This document shows, piece after piece, positions 48,301-60,109 of a stretch of DNA of 64,000 nt. The stretch is from Apoderus coryli. Lineage: Eukaryota; Arthropoda; Insecta; Coleoptera; Attelabidae. Location: assembly GCA_911728435.2 (NCBI GenBank), contig OU452199.1, positions 1,116,001 through 1,180,000 of the forward strand. The letters run 5' to 3'. The translations under genes were made by a program, and so were the position numbers. The notes beneath the pieces were generated by a model. The model made no database searches and was not told the DNA's origin. It worked only from the letters and a program-made list of their open reading frames with translations. Position 1 is the first letter of the stretch. Every line of letters begins with the position of its first letter.

Positions 48301-51300
48301 TTTACTCAGCAATATGCCTATCAAAGGCTTTGGTGAAATCAGTATAGATTACATCCAGTTGACCGCCGTGATCAAGAGTTTCAGAGATACAGTGGGTAAT
48401 AACTGACAGATTGGTGACAGTGTACCGGCCACACATACAACCATGCTGGTTAGGTGAAATCTGACGTCTCACAGCTGTATAGATCCGATCATATAAAATT
48501 GATTCAAATAATTTAGAAAAATTGCACAATAGAGAAATTGGTCGATAATTATTAACATGAGACTTTTCGCCGGATTTAAGACTGGAACAACTTTCGGTAC
48601 CTTCCATAGATCCGGATACATTCCCGACTTCAAAATTAGATTGAAAATTGACTGTAATGGAAAGAGCTAAGACAGAAATGCAATCTCGGACAAAAAAAGA
48701 GGGAATATTATCATATCCAGAGGTAAATTTATTTTTAAGGCGTTTAGAAGCTGCAAATATGTCTGACAGCTCAATCTGCCCGATATTGACAGTAGTAGTG
48801 CTTCCAGGAACATTCGGCGCAAGATAACTAGATGATTTAAGAAAAACACTATGGAAGAAGGTAGCAAACGAGTCGACAATGGCTTGAGGATCAGAACAAG
48901 ATTGATCATGCGCCATTCTTTCTTCCTCCAACTGTTCCCACTGGCAATATCTTAATTTTGTTGTCGGATGCAGGCACCTTACATGGTAAAGGCGGGTCAA
49001 AATTTAAAAATATTTTACCAACAACTAAGACATGTAACATGTTTAGCACATGGTCTAAACAGGATTGCCGAAGACATTAGAAAAAATTCCCACAATTTGT
49101 GTCTAAATCTCTGACTGAATTAGAGGCATGTAATTTACCATTAACAGAAAGCACGCAATTAGAGACTCTAGAGTCAGCTTTCAGAAATGTCCAGTGCAAA
49201 ATTGGGGAAGAAATATTTGAAAAAGTTTCGGTTTTGTATTTTTAATATCCCTTGTTGCATATTTTTAAATTTTTGTGCAATTGGCCCTTATTTACTGATG
49301 ACTTTTCTCGAGTTTCACGCAGTGTTCTGTATCGAAATGTAAGTAAAAGCCTGAACTGTACGCCATGAAAGTGATTAACGCGATGAATTGTTACGCCAAA
49401 TCGCAACAGAAATCTGTTGAATTGCGGCCTTCATCTTCGTTTGCGACAGGAAGATGGTCTTTCTTGTGAATTTTTTCCCTCTACAATTTATTCTCAGAAC
49501 AAACGGCTTCCGGAATCCAAGAGAATTCTGCTTGTTCCCGAACGGTAAGTACTTACTTAAATATTAAAAACTATTCAATACAACAAACTTGACTCTTACT
49601 TTTGTGCTTCCTCAATAACTGTATCATGAAACGACTTCCGTCGCTGCACATCCATCATAATCTTATTCCCATTATCGCTGTTATCACTGTCAGTACCGCT
49701 GCTGCAGACAGTACTATTTATAGATTCCAGACAACGCTCTCCCCAATTGATCAGTTTTGGAAATTCAAACTTCTCACGCATAGCCATCCATTTCATACGA
49801 ACGTTTTTAAATTCACTCAATATTTCTTTGCGACGTCTTATTTCTTCAGGATCTTTGGGGAAATCGAAAGTTTTCATGCTTTTTTTCAGATTCTCCACAT
49901 CAATTACAGATCTGACATGGGCAGTGTAGCTGCTTGGTTCTTCTTGGAAAATGGATTGTTGCGGTGATGGAATCGTGTGCTGCTGTTCTTTTTCATCTGC
50001 AGAAAACACTTGTTAACATTGTACTACTGAACAACAACAATCATTAAAATTCTTGTAAAACCTGACGCGAACGAGGTGGAGCCTTAGAGGCGTTCATCAA
50101 TCTGAGCGAAGTAAAAACAAAATGAAGCACGAGAAATCATAGCTTAAGAACTGATCGTTTCAGGATGGTCATGAAACAAACTGATCTCTGCCGCTAATGT
50201 AAGATTTTATCAATAGAATAGCACAGTAGCTTAATCCGAATGCAGGAAGCTCCCTAACCAAAACCGAATGATCAATCATATCGAACGCTTTACTGAAGTC
50301 GGTATATATGACGTCAACCTGACCTCGAGAGTCCAACGCTTCGGAGACATACTGCGTGAAAACGGCCAGGTTTGTAACGGTCGATTAACAAGAAAAGAAT
50401 TTCCATTGGTCTGTAGAATGAAGTTACGGCCTGTTAGCTCATGCGCACATTACTCTCGCCACAGAAATGGCAGCATAAGTAGACGGTTTTTGTAGCACTT
50501 CATAATTACCTATTATTTGAGCAAGTGACTCATCATCATCCATACACGATTGATGAATCGTTGGTGAAATGGCATCCATCAGATAACTATCACCTCCTAA
50601 AACACCCATACTGGACTCGTCACCTACATACTGTTTTCCACTGTCATTCTCATCATGCGGTTGCTGTTTGCCATCTATAGACAGACTGCTGCTCAGCCAG
50701 AACGAGGACATGGGCGTTTGCAACTTATTCTGCGGCTTCATGGTAAACAACACTTTACTACCATTGGAATTCAATGAATCATTATCTTCGGAAGTACTGC
50801 TCGCCGAATACGGCACTAAAGTTTGTGATGGATGACAATTTTGCAACGGTTGAACCAATGAATCATTATTGGGCATCGCTGAATCAGGAACTTTAACAAA
50901 TCCACGTACCGGACTTACATCATCGATCGATTTTGGCGAATCAACCAATTTAGACTCATCTAAACGCTGTGACAATTCCTCTAAATTATCTTCATCGGCT
51001 ACTACTTCCTCATTAAATATCAATTTAGTTTCTCTCCTTGCGGAGTTTCTTTTCATGCTTTGCGCAAGTTTAGACTGGTTTTCTATATCTTCATCAGCAC
51101 TTGGAACCACTTGAGTCCCGATTTTATCTTTAAAGGCAAGTTTAGGCTTGACTTTCGCTGCACTAACATGTTTAGAAGACTGATTTGGAAGCTGTGCGCC
51201 TTCATTAGATAAATGTAATGCTTTTCCATCATCTTTGGGCTTAGACTTCCCCTTTGTAACATCTTTAAACTTATTTTCAATGTTTTCAGCATCGACTAAA

Positions 51301-52660
51301 TGCTCATCTTCTCGCATAACAAGTTTAGGCTTGACTTTCGTTGCACTAACATGTTTAGAAGACTGTTTTGAAACCGGTGCGCCTTCATTAGATAAATGTA
51401 ATGCTTTTCCATCATCTTTGGGCTTAGACTTCGCATTTGTAACATGTTTAAACTTATTTCCAATGTTTTCAGCATCGACTAAATGCTCATCTTCTCGCAT
51501 AACAAGTTTGGGCTTCGTTTTCTCCTTTGCACCCTGTTTATACTGATTTTTAACGCTGGAAAAGTCTTGTTTAAGACTTGTTTCGTCGCTAAATACTTGT
51601 TCAACGTGTTTAGAGTGTTTAACTTCGTTTGAATGTGGCTCAGGCATGTCGGGATGCTTTACAATGGTAGAAGTACTCCTTAGAGCTACTTTTGGAGTAG
51701 CGCCGTGACGATTTAAGGATATTTTCGAGGTATTTTGAGTAATTGATGCTAAATCATGATGAAGATTGTCTGCTATGTTTATATTATCTTGATCTGTGTA
51801 GTCTGGATTAATATTTTCTTGATTAACAATGAAATTAATGTTTTCTTTATCATCGACAACTGTTGAACAACTTTTTGGCACTTTTCGATTGGCTTTTAAC
51901 CAACTACTTTCATAATTTTCTGGTTGAACATCAGTTATCGGAATGTTTTCTTTATTAGCCGGCCCAACAATCGGTTTTATTACAACCTGCGTTAATTCCA
52001 TATCTTCCATTTGTAGTACTGTTAACGTAGACTCCGATGAAGGCTTCAGTTGTAAGTCTTCTTGCGAATTAATCAACGGGTCGGAAATATCATTAACATT
52101 CATCATGGATTTATCAAATAGATCAGGATCTGACGTTTGATTTGGATTATTAGTTTTCGATGTTGATTTTGTTGCATTAAAAATTCCGTAAAGCGTGGTA
52201 TGTTGACATGTAAATTCCATATCTAGACATCAGAATTTAAATTATATATTAACTAATGTGGTTTTAGGTGTCTTATAAAATGTATCTACCTTGTTTACTG
52301 TCAGTACTATTGACTTGTTCTTCATAAGTATCATCCCATAAGGTATTTTTTTCAGAATCTTGTACAAAAGGTCTGAAACATAATACAACTTACTAAGTAT
52401 ATTAATTAAATAAGACCCCAGAGTACGTTTAGTACATATATAATCATACTTTACGGAATTACTGTTAGCAAAACTAACTCGACGCGTTTTATTCATTGTA
52501 CTATCTCCAACGCAGTCGGTTCCATCGATTGCTGAGAATGGTTGCCTTTGTTTTTGGGGCTTCAGAATCTGCAAATAGTTACCATTAGATTGGAGTTCTA
52601 TTAATAATATAATATACATGCCGAAGATCTACGTTTATAATTTCCAGTATCAGATTCCAT
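45362..52660 (-). CDS. KNL1: KNL1/Spc105 kinetochore scaffold homologue
   Basis: The outer-kinetochore scaffold that recruits PP1 and Bub proteins and ties the spindle checkpoint to microtubule attachment. Eight exons: 52,622-52,660; 52,450-52,568; 52,290-52,372; 50,510-52,222; 49,600-49,996; 47,279-47,427; 45,709-45,943; 45,362-45,605, giving 992 residues in phase. The N-terminus has both PP1-docking motifs: SILK (13-16) and RVSF (43-46). MELT-like motifs are few: MEFT (82-85) and MELT (155-158). Two KEN-type motifs (NKENIP, DKENIN) follow. A long low-complexity region contains a 61-residue repeat. The end (about 785-992) follows the RWD domain of KNL1: [56 protein letters not shown]. Intron 1 appears to be GC-AG. 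The expected long coiled coil before the RWD part is short, so an exon between 47,430 and 49,600 may have been missed or lost. Introns contain LINE, hAT and duplicated sequence. Confidence 0.87.
45879..46888. repeat. Recent local duplication covering a KNL1 splice acceptor
   Basis: 45,879-46,266 recurs at 46,513-46,888 (offset about 633 bp) with only a few differences. The unit includes the first 65 bases of the penultimate KNL1 exon, its acceptor and adjacent intron. The spacer 46,267-46,512 is a LINE remnant on the other strand. Confidence 0.92.
46267..46512 (+). mobile_element. LINE C-terminal remnant between duplicated units
   Basis: The plus strand reads [37 protein letters not shown] and [10 protein letters not shown], the late thumb region of CR1/Jockey-group RT proteins. 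It is fused to the duplicated KNL1 exon text at its right end. Confidence 0.75.
47500..48985 (-). mobile_element. CR1/Jockey-group LINE in a KNL1 intron
   Basis: Minus strand: linker ([16 protein letters not shown]), [38 protein letters not shown], then a frameshift and [28 protein letters not shown] and the thumb up to [11 protein letters not shown]. The PQG box has Glu in place of Gln. The 3' end is truncated near 47,520. It lies in the same orientation as the KNL1 gene. Confidence 0.85.
48985..49246 (+). mobile_element. hAT-like transposase remnant
   Basis: The plus strand reads [20 protein letters not shown], the conserved CLAH segment of hAT/DUF659-like transposases, then after a frame change a [12 protein letters not shown]...[11 protein letters not shown] end. 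The middle of the protein is deleted. It directly adjoins the LINE to its left. Confidence 0.6.
49247..49599. other. KNL1 intron, unexplained GC-richer patch
   Basis: 49,330-49,545 is less AT-rich than its surroundings and has short frames on both strands, but I could not tie it to KNL1 or to a transposon. Confidence 0.35.
50030..50440 (-). mobile_element. LINE RT fragment in a KNL1 intron
   Basis: The minus strand encodes [17 protein letters not shown] followed by DHSVLV and a [10 protein letters not shown] segment, i.e. the first catalytic box of a CR1/Jockey-group RT. It ends about 70 bp from the donor of the large KNL1 exon. Confidence 0.75.
51134..51516 (-). repeat. In-frame 183-bp tandem repeat within KNL1 exon 4
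   Basis: Two units, offset by 183 bp (61 codons), each encode [18 protein letters not shown], then [18 protein letters not shown] and QSSKHVSA. A third, strongly diverged unit follows (KPKLAFKDK... DEDIEN) and possibly a fourth (ETKLIFNEE... DEDNLEE). Confidence 0.9.
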
Positions 52661-53313
52661 ATTATAATACTCTTTGACTAGGAAACTAGATTAATAAATA
52701 CTATTTTAATTAATAATTTCTTTTGACCGTTACAAGTAATTAAATGTTTAAAAAAAACAGACAAATTGAATAACACATGTTTTATGTCAAGTTTCAGTTG
52801 TATTTGTTTTCACTCATCTCACCTTTACAACACTCATATCTGCGTGCCATTTCAATTCCATGCGTTGTCATAAATATACAATTGAGTCGGCAAAATATCT
52901 CACATCAATTCAACTCAGTAGTGAGATAAAAGAAAAGTCTCTACTATCATGGTAAAATACGATCCGACAGACATTAACTAACTTAAATAATATCAAAATT
53001 AATCCTGACTTTCCAACTCTTGAAAATCGCGAGTAGAGCAACCGAGAACGGAAGCAACGCTCTCGTATAATACGTTTAATCTAATACTTCATTCTGTGAC
53101 TGGCCCCTTTGACAACAGTCCTTGTCAAAGACTGGCCCATTGAGGTGGGAGGAGACGCTATACGTTATCAAAAACGGGTGCAGAAATGCCATATTGGTAT
53201 GCGACCTCTGTCATTTGCCGTGCTTTCAAGATGATAGTGTTATTTAAGAGTATTTTACAAGTTTTCTTAAGTTTTTCGTTGTTTTTTGGACGTTTATTTA
53301 ACAATATACTATA
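52661..53313. other. Upstream of KNL1; no gene recognised
   Basis: AT-rich promoter-side sequence of the KNL1 gene, with a GC-richer patch at 53,090-53,230 containing GCCATATTGGTATGCGA, which recurs at 53,732-53,748. Confidence 0.45.
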
Positions 53314-53390
53314 ATGGTGTCCTGGGCTGTGCGTAGTTGCAGTAGTAGAAGTGAAATCGACAAGAAAATATCAGGAATAACGTTTCATAG
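53314..53390 (+). pseudogene. Possible THAP-domain first exon
   Basis: ATG opens a short frame reading MVSWAVRSCSSRSEIDKK and ending ITFHR at a good donor (AG|GTATGT), the layout of a THAP zinc-finger first exon. The first expected zinc cysteine seems to be Trp. I did not find the second exon, so this is either a relic or the start of a gene whose rest I cannot see. Confidence 0.45.
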
Positions 53391-54095
53391 GTATGTATTA
53401 AATATTGTAAACATTGTACCTGGGCGTATTCAGGGTTTATATGTAGGCGACTAAATACGTTAATACCAGGATGTATTATCTAAGTAAAAATTAAGTAGAT
53501 AAGTCACTTAGCAAACGGCAACATTCAAATAAAATTGTTTTGTTTCAGGGGTATTAATATATAATTTATAAAGTACTAACGTCTTTTATTGCTGTATTTT
53601 GGTATCAAATATCAATAATTACCTATATTTCAAATGTTTTGTACACTGCTGAACATTTCAAATTAAAGTATAAACCTAATTAAAAAACAAAAACGTCAAC
53701 AAAAATAGCCAGTGCGGCTCTGGAGAATCCGCCATATTGGTATGCGATTACGCCCCACCCAATGCACCCGTTTGTGTACAATGTAAAATAATGCTTATAG
53801 CGGCTCCTTATAGCTCAATGGACGGCCCCACCTTTGAATATAAAGTGACCTCAGAAAAATAAACAAACATTATTATTCTAGAAAGTGGCTTTTATTCAAA
53901 GGGCCCCAAGAAAAAGAACAATTGGCCGAATGCTTAAAAAGAAGAAGAAAAAGAACAAAAAAAAAATTTATTAGGTTATCTCTGGATAGCCCTAAAGTAG
54001 AGAAGAAGAAGACATCAACCTAAAATTAATATGTTTTTCACGTTCTTTATTTATTTCATTTAAAATTATAGAAATAACTAATTATCAAAATAATA
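53391..54095. other. Upstream region of UTP25
   Basis: AT-rich with a GC-richer tract at 53,710-53,860. No further gene is seen. Confidence 0.45.
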
Positions 54096-57000
54096 ATGGG
54101 TCGTAAAAAGCTAAAATACCGCGATGTAGTAGCTAAGAATGGTCCTCCACAACAAAAAAATCGGAAAAAAAATGATAAACCTCAACGTCGACCACGAAAA
54201 ACGAACAGTTCATCTAAAGAAGATAATAATTATAATAATAAACGTACATCAACCAACAAGAAACATCCTGCATCAAAACGAATGAAATTTGAGCAACTCC
54301 ATGAAACAGTACCGAAGGAGCCTCCAACCGAATCTGAAAGTGAAGAGGAGGAAGTTTTAGAACCTATTCAACAATTGCGTGATACATTTTCTTATGTTAA
54401 AACTAGTGAAAAATCCCAAGCTATTGATAGCGAAAGCGATAGTAGTGATGAAGAACAGTTAAATGATATAAATGTTACTGAAAGTGATGTCGATAATAAT
54501 GATTTAGAAGATAACAACGATAATTCAAGTGAGAGTGATGCTAATTATTTAAGCGATAATCAAAACGATTTTAATGAAGAAGAATCTACTGTGATAGATG
54601 ATTCTAATGATCCATTTACGAAACATTTGTCATATGAATTACACACCAGTTTAGTAGAGGTTTTGGAAAATCCACGTATCGTGACTAATAACTCTAATTT
54701 AATTTGGCCGAGGTTGGGTAATTTAGGGATTCAAATCCCTAAATGGGATAATATTGAAGTAGAAAACACTAAAGATTTGCGGGAAAGTGATAAGTATGCG
54801 TCTACCGGTCAAATTCCTGTTAGAATCGAGAACATTAACAACAATATTTTATTAAATAAATTGTTTATTAAATCACAAATCGTACCGAATATAAAACTAG
54901 CAAATAAGTGTTCTAGTGATGCAATATTCACACCGTTCCAATCTGAGTTGTTTTCAGTGATAAACAATTATCAGGATCTTTATTTTCCTGAACGAACTTT
55001 TGATAATGCCAATGAGATTAGGTTCGTTTATTGTCTACATGTTGTTAATCATATATTAAAGACTAGATTAAAGATTATCCATCATAACGCAAAGTTGAGT
55101 AAGAAAGATGATGATGGTACAGTTGATTTTCGTGATCAGGGACTTGTCAGACCGAAGGTAAGTGGTTTAGTCGTTGTCATATATTATATAAACTTGGTAA
55201 AGTTGATTTGTCTGTTTAGGTCCTTATCGTGGTTCCATTTAAGGATTCCGCTTATAAAATTGTAAATACAATTATAGATATAATGTTCAAAGAAGATAAT
55301 GGTAATGTAAGCAAAAGAAATCGGTTTGTTGAAGATTATACGGGTAACGAGTTGTGTTTTCCGAAGAAAAATCCAAAACCCGATGACTATATGAAGACGT
55401 TTTGCGGGAATATTAGTGATGATTTCAGGATTGGTATCACGGTTACCAAGAAAAGTTTAAAGGTGAGGATTTATAACTACATAGACCTCCAAAGTAACGC
55501 ATTTTTTTCAGCTGTACGCAGATTTCTACGCATCCGACATAATCATCAGCTCCCCGTTAGGTCTACGCACAATAATCGGCGCTGAAGGTGAACGCGATCG
55601 AGACTACGACTTTCTAGCTTCAATCGAACTTCTGATATTCGACCAAACCGACATATTCCTAATGCAAAACTGGGACTATATCATCCACATAATGAACCAT
55701 ATCCATTTGAAACCAAAGGATCTTCACGGTACCGATGGCGAACGGATACGACAGTGGAGTTTGAACCATTGGGCCAAGTACTATCGACAAACTCTAGTGT
55801 TCTCCTCGGTAGTGCTTCCGGAAATTAACTCTGTGTTTAATAAAAAGTGTCTGAACTATGCGGGGAAGGTACGTGTGAGTAATACGATTGATTTCGGCAG
55901 TATTAGTCGAGTGTTCCTGCAGTTACCGCATGTTTTTCATCGATTTGAGGCTGGATCGGCACTCGAAGCTGCGGAGCAGCGGTTCAAGTTTTTTGTGAAT
56001 AGCGTTTTGGTGCAGCAGAAGGACCCGCTAATGCGGGCTACGGTGGTCTTTGTGCCGAGTTATTATGATTATGTGAAAGTGAGGAATTATTTCAAAAAGG
56101 AAGATTTGAGTTTTGTGCAGATTTGTGAATATTCGAAGGTAAGATGTCCCTAAGTTCGTGAGTAACGAAGGGCAAATATGTACAAAAATATGCATGTAAT
56201 ACACAAATAAAACAACGTCTACCCCACCAAACCATTTATATACCGGGTATTCCATTAAGGGTGGACAGGTAGCATATCTCAGGAAATAATAGTCTTAGGA
56301 CAATGGGAAAAAAATTCTTTTAGGGAAATTCACCATAGGAAATCACTGGAAATAGTTTTTTAGTTCCTAACTATACCGCTAGGGGGCGTAATAGATACAG
56401 TAATGCGAAAAATGCATTTTTATTGAAAATTTCGCAATATAAGTTAGAAAAACAATACTATCACGGTAATGCTACGGAGATTCGGCATCTTTTTGGTGTA
56501 TCACTTTTTATTGTAAGGCTTGAAATAAAGGCAGCAGGGAAGGACGAAATTTTACCTATGATATTGTCTATAACTTTGGTTTGGCTTAACCGAATTTATC
56601 AATCTAATTTTTGTTTAAGAACTCAAGCCTTGCTGATGAAGAAAAAAAATATTTTAAATCATAATTGTTTTTTGGGGCTCCGCTAGATGTCGATATTTGC
56701 ATCGCCTAAGGTTTTTTTGATTTTTCTTTAAAAAATTAAATGGAATGCTACAAATATTTTATCAAAAATGAAAAGTAAATTGAATTTGCAACAAAAAAGT
56801 CCAAAACCGCACAGGAAAATCTTTATTCGTTTGAGAGTTATGGCCAAAAGAATGTTGTTCACCAAAATTCGTTGAAAAATCATGTATCTTTAATTTTCCG
56901 TGATCAAGAATGCCATGGGAAATAAAGAAATAGGTTTAAAATTTATTAAACTGATAGTTTAACAAATAAAAATAATGAAAGATCCATTAAAATTACCAAA

Positions 57001-57865
57001 ATGCGGAGCTTTCATAAAATTTGTTAAAAGAGGTAGATCTAGATACCCATGAAACAAAATTGGGAAACTTCCATGCATGGAGACAAATAAATAAACGCGA
57101 ATTCCGATTTCCCTAAAAGAATTTTGCTGGATGAGCTTGAGAAATGGTCCCGAACCGACATAGCATAACTACTATTGTTTCTCCTGATATTAGAAAGTCC
57201 GTTTTGACAATACAATTCAACACGGATCTTGATGAGCTTAGAGCCTTTATTGGGGCTTGGCTATCAGAACATTTTTATTGACCTTCGCGCACAATGCTCC
57301 TGCTCGAGCTCCTGAACACACAGATCAATGGCCCTATCTGGGATACAATAGCGTGGCAACCCAGACATTGTGATATTTTTGTCTTGGATCTTTAATTTAA
57401 AGTGTTAAATCTATTGTATTTGTTTCAGGAAGGGAAAGTAGCTAAAGCAAGGGATGTATTCTATCATGGAGATGCGCATTTCCTTTTATATTCGGAAAGA
57501 TATCACTTTTTCAATCGGATTCGATTGAAAGGCATTAGACACCTGATATTCTACCAATTGCCGAATTTCCCACATTTCTATTCCGAAATATGCAACCTAA
57601 TGGAGGTAAGATCGATTCTGTAACCTCAATTGTTGTCAAATCGAGTGAATTTTTATTTTATTTTGTATTGTTACTGAATACAAATGTGCTTTTTCAGGAA
57701 TCGTATATGAACAGAAAAGTTGGTAGTATGACCAACATGACTGTGACAGTAATTTATTCAAAATACGATGTGCTTCAGTTGGCAGGCGTGGTTGGTACTG
57801 AACGGGCAGCAAAAATGTCCATGTCCGATCGCAAAGTGCATATGATGATGACTGGATCGTATTGA
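54096..57865 (+). CDS. Utp25: U3 snoRNA-associated protein 25 (UTP25/Def)
   Basis: A nucleolar factor of the small-subunit processome, needed for early 18S rRNA processing. Five exons: 54,096-55,157; 55,220-55,462; 55,512-56,138; 57,429-57,605; 57,698-57,865, all phase 0 and GT-AG, giving 758 residues. The first 55 residues are basic (KKLKYRDV, RRPRKTN), followed by an acidic Asp/Glu/Ser-rich part (about 75-170), as usual in this family. The UTP25 domain has the degenerate helicase-like order of the family: VLIVVPFKDSAYKIV, CGNISDDFRIGITVT, YASDIIISSPLGLRTIIG, LLIFDQTDIFLMQNWDYI, then RATVVFVPSYYDYVKVRNYF, FYHGDAHFLLYSERYHFFNR and IRHLIFYQLPNFPHFYSEI. The Walker A signature is absent, as in known UTP25 proteins, so ATPase action is not expected. 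Intron 3 (1.3 kb) has interspersed repeat sequence. No damage seen. Confidence 0.95.
56139..57428 (+). other. UTP25 intron 3 with repeat-like sequence
   Basis: Near 56,242 an ACCGGGTATTCCATTAAGGG sequence starts, similar to short insect repeats whose ends read GGGTGTTCCATTAA. The following kilobase shows no gene. Confidence 0.4.
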
Positions 57866-58489
57866 GATAGGAAAATAATACAAAACGGCAACGATACTAT
57901 TTTTATAAGTTTTCTTTATTGTAAGTACTGTATAATAAATTTTATAATTAGTTGTTTTGCATTATTTCATGAAATTATTAAATAAATTACAAGAATTACG
58001 ATTAGTATATTAAATTTCATTTGGTGGAGATTAGACCTTGATAATTACTGATCAGCCACTTGCTAATTACTGATCTGCCACTTGCAAAAAGCAGCCTTCG
58101 TAATATTAATATTTCTTGTGGAATAATAAAAAAAATATCGATATTACTCTATAACAGGACCTCGTATCAATATCAGGATACCTTTATTGCATATAATTTG
58201 TTGTGCATTCCCGTTTAATTTACCCGCATCTGAGATTTATTTTTTAATAATGTTAACATTGTTCGACAGAGATTTTAAAAAACTAACCATTTGTAAAATT
58301 TCATGAATAAATCACAAAACGATTCGGAAGAAACGAGGGTGGTATTATGAACACCCTGTATCTCGATAACAAAGCCTTTGTCAACCCCTGTGAATATGAT
58401 CTTTTTTTCAAGTTTACCCAAATGAAATCTGCTGTTTGAGTTTGATCCGTAAAACTGAATCAGGTATAACCGACGTCATACTTATAATG
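57866..58489. other. UTP25 3' flank
   Basis: AT-rich sequence with AATAAATTT at 57,932 as a possible polyadenylation signal. No gene. Confidence 0.45.
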
Positions 58490-59920
58490 CAAAATTTAGT
58501 TCATTTTGGAGGTTCATTAATTCTAAAAGAGGATCTTCAGACCTGCCCTCGCGTCTATCATGGGGTGAACGAACGAGCGACGCCGATCAGTGTGGGGCGG
58601 ATTTGTTTGCTGCGTATTTTGAATCAGTGTATAACGACAGATGTCTTGACTCTCCGGTTGGCTGTGTCGGGGACACCCTAGTGAATGTTTCCGATCATCA
58701 CATCTTTCTCTCAGATATTTTAGAGGCAATTGTTGGCTTGAAAGTGAGGAAGTCGGCCGGTCCCGACGGAATCCCAGCCTTGCTTCTCAGGAATTGTAGC
58801 TTTTCGCTTGCTAGACCGCTTCAAATTATTTTCAATCATTCGGTCTCCACTGGCACTTTCCCTGTATTATGGAAAACTAGTTTCATTACCCCTATTTTTA
58901 AATCCGGCAACAGAAATGAAGTAACAAATTACCGACCGGTCTGTATATTGAATTCAATTCCGAAACTATTCGAAAACCTGATCACTCGTTATCTGACGGC
59001 CACTCTAGGGCCATTAGTGATCTCCGATCAATTTGGATTTCAGGCAGGTAAATCTACCGAGCTCAATCTCCTCGAATTCACAAACTACTTGTCCCGGGCT
59101 TTGGAGCACGGATATCAAGTTCATGCCATTTATACCGACTTCTCTAAGGCTTTCGACAGTGTCAACCATCGGCTTCTCATTGAGAAGCTTGGGATTGTTG
59201 GAATCTCTGCGCCTATGTTGGACTGGTTGGGGAGCTACTTATGTGGTAGAACTCAGGTTGTCCGGATCAATGAGTTTCATTCCGGGCCCATACTAGTTTT
59301 ATCTGGTGTTCCTCAGGGGTCTCATTTGGGCCCCTTATTATTTAACTTATTTGTCAATGACATAGAGCAATGTTTCGTTCATAGTGAGATCAAGTTATTT
59401 GCTGATGATCTAAAGTGTTATAGGCGTATTGCAGGCCCATCCGATTGCTACCTTTTGCAGGAGGATGTTATTCGGCTTGTGCATTGGTGCGAGGCAAATG
59501 GGTTGGATTTGAATATATCGAAGTGCTTTTGCGTTAATTTTAACAGTACTAGGGATCCACTTTTTCACGAATACTTTATTGACCGGGACGCTTTGGATTA
59601 TAAGGCTTTGGTCAAGGATCTGGGTGTCTACTTGGATTCTTCACTGAGCTACACCGACCACATCAGGCACGCGACATCGCGGTCCATTAAGATGTTGGGC
59701 TTCATCAGACGTTGTTCGGGGGATTTCAGTCAGATTGGTACATTCAGAGCCCTGTACACATCCCTTGTGAGGCCGCATTTGGAGTACGCCTCTGCGGTGT
59801 GGTCTTCATCTTATGTTTTTCACACTGTTTGTATCGAGAGGGTTCAGCACCGTTTTCTGAGGTACGTTCATTTTAGACTCGGCCGTGAACGACCCGTTAA
59901 TGGGGGGTTGTCTGTATTTC
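58490..59920 (+). mobile_element. CR1/Jockey-group LINE with the most complete RT frame
   Basis: The open frame at 58,603-60,021 (472 residues, the last part being non-element sequence) holds all RT boxes: [86 protein letters not shown] and [18 protein letters not shown]. The thumb breaks off after a RYVHFRLGRERP segment at about 59,905, so the 3' end and the endonuclease are missing. The same family occurs twice in SVOP intron 5. Confidence 0.9.
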
Positions 59921-60109
59921 TGATAGATGTAGCTGGTATCGAGGCTGAACAAAAACGAGTTTCATTTGCCATATACGCTGACTATCTATTGTGTACATTA
60001 ATCTTTGCCATGACCAAATGAGCTAATATCAATTAATAAAATTTTAATAAATCATCTACTTAGAACTAGATAAATTTAATTGTACTACTATGATAAGTAT
60101 TTCTCTAAA

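Noticed and set aside
49330..49545. Extra KNL1 exon or plus-strand gene
   Set aside because: The GC-richer patch has short frames on both strands, but no acceptor/donor pair gives a phase-compatible exon and no motif is seen.
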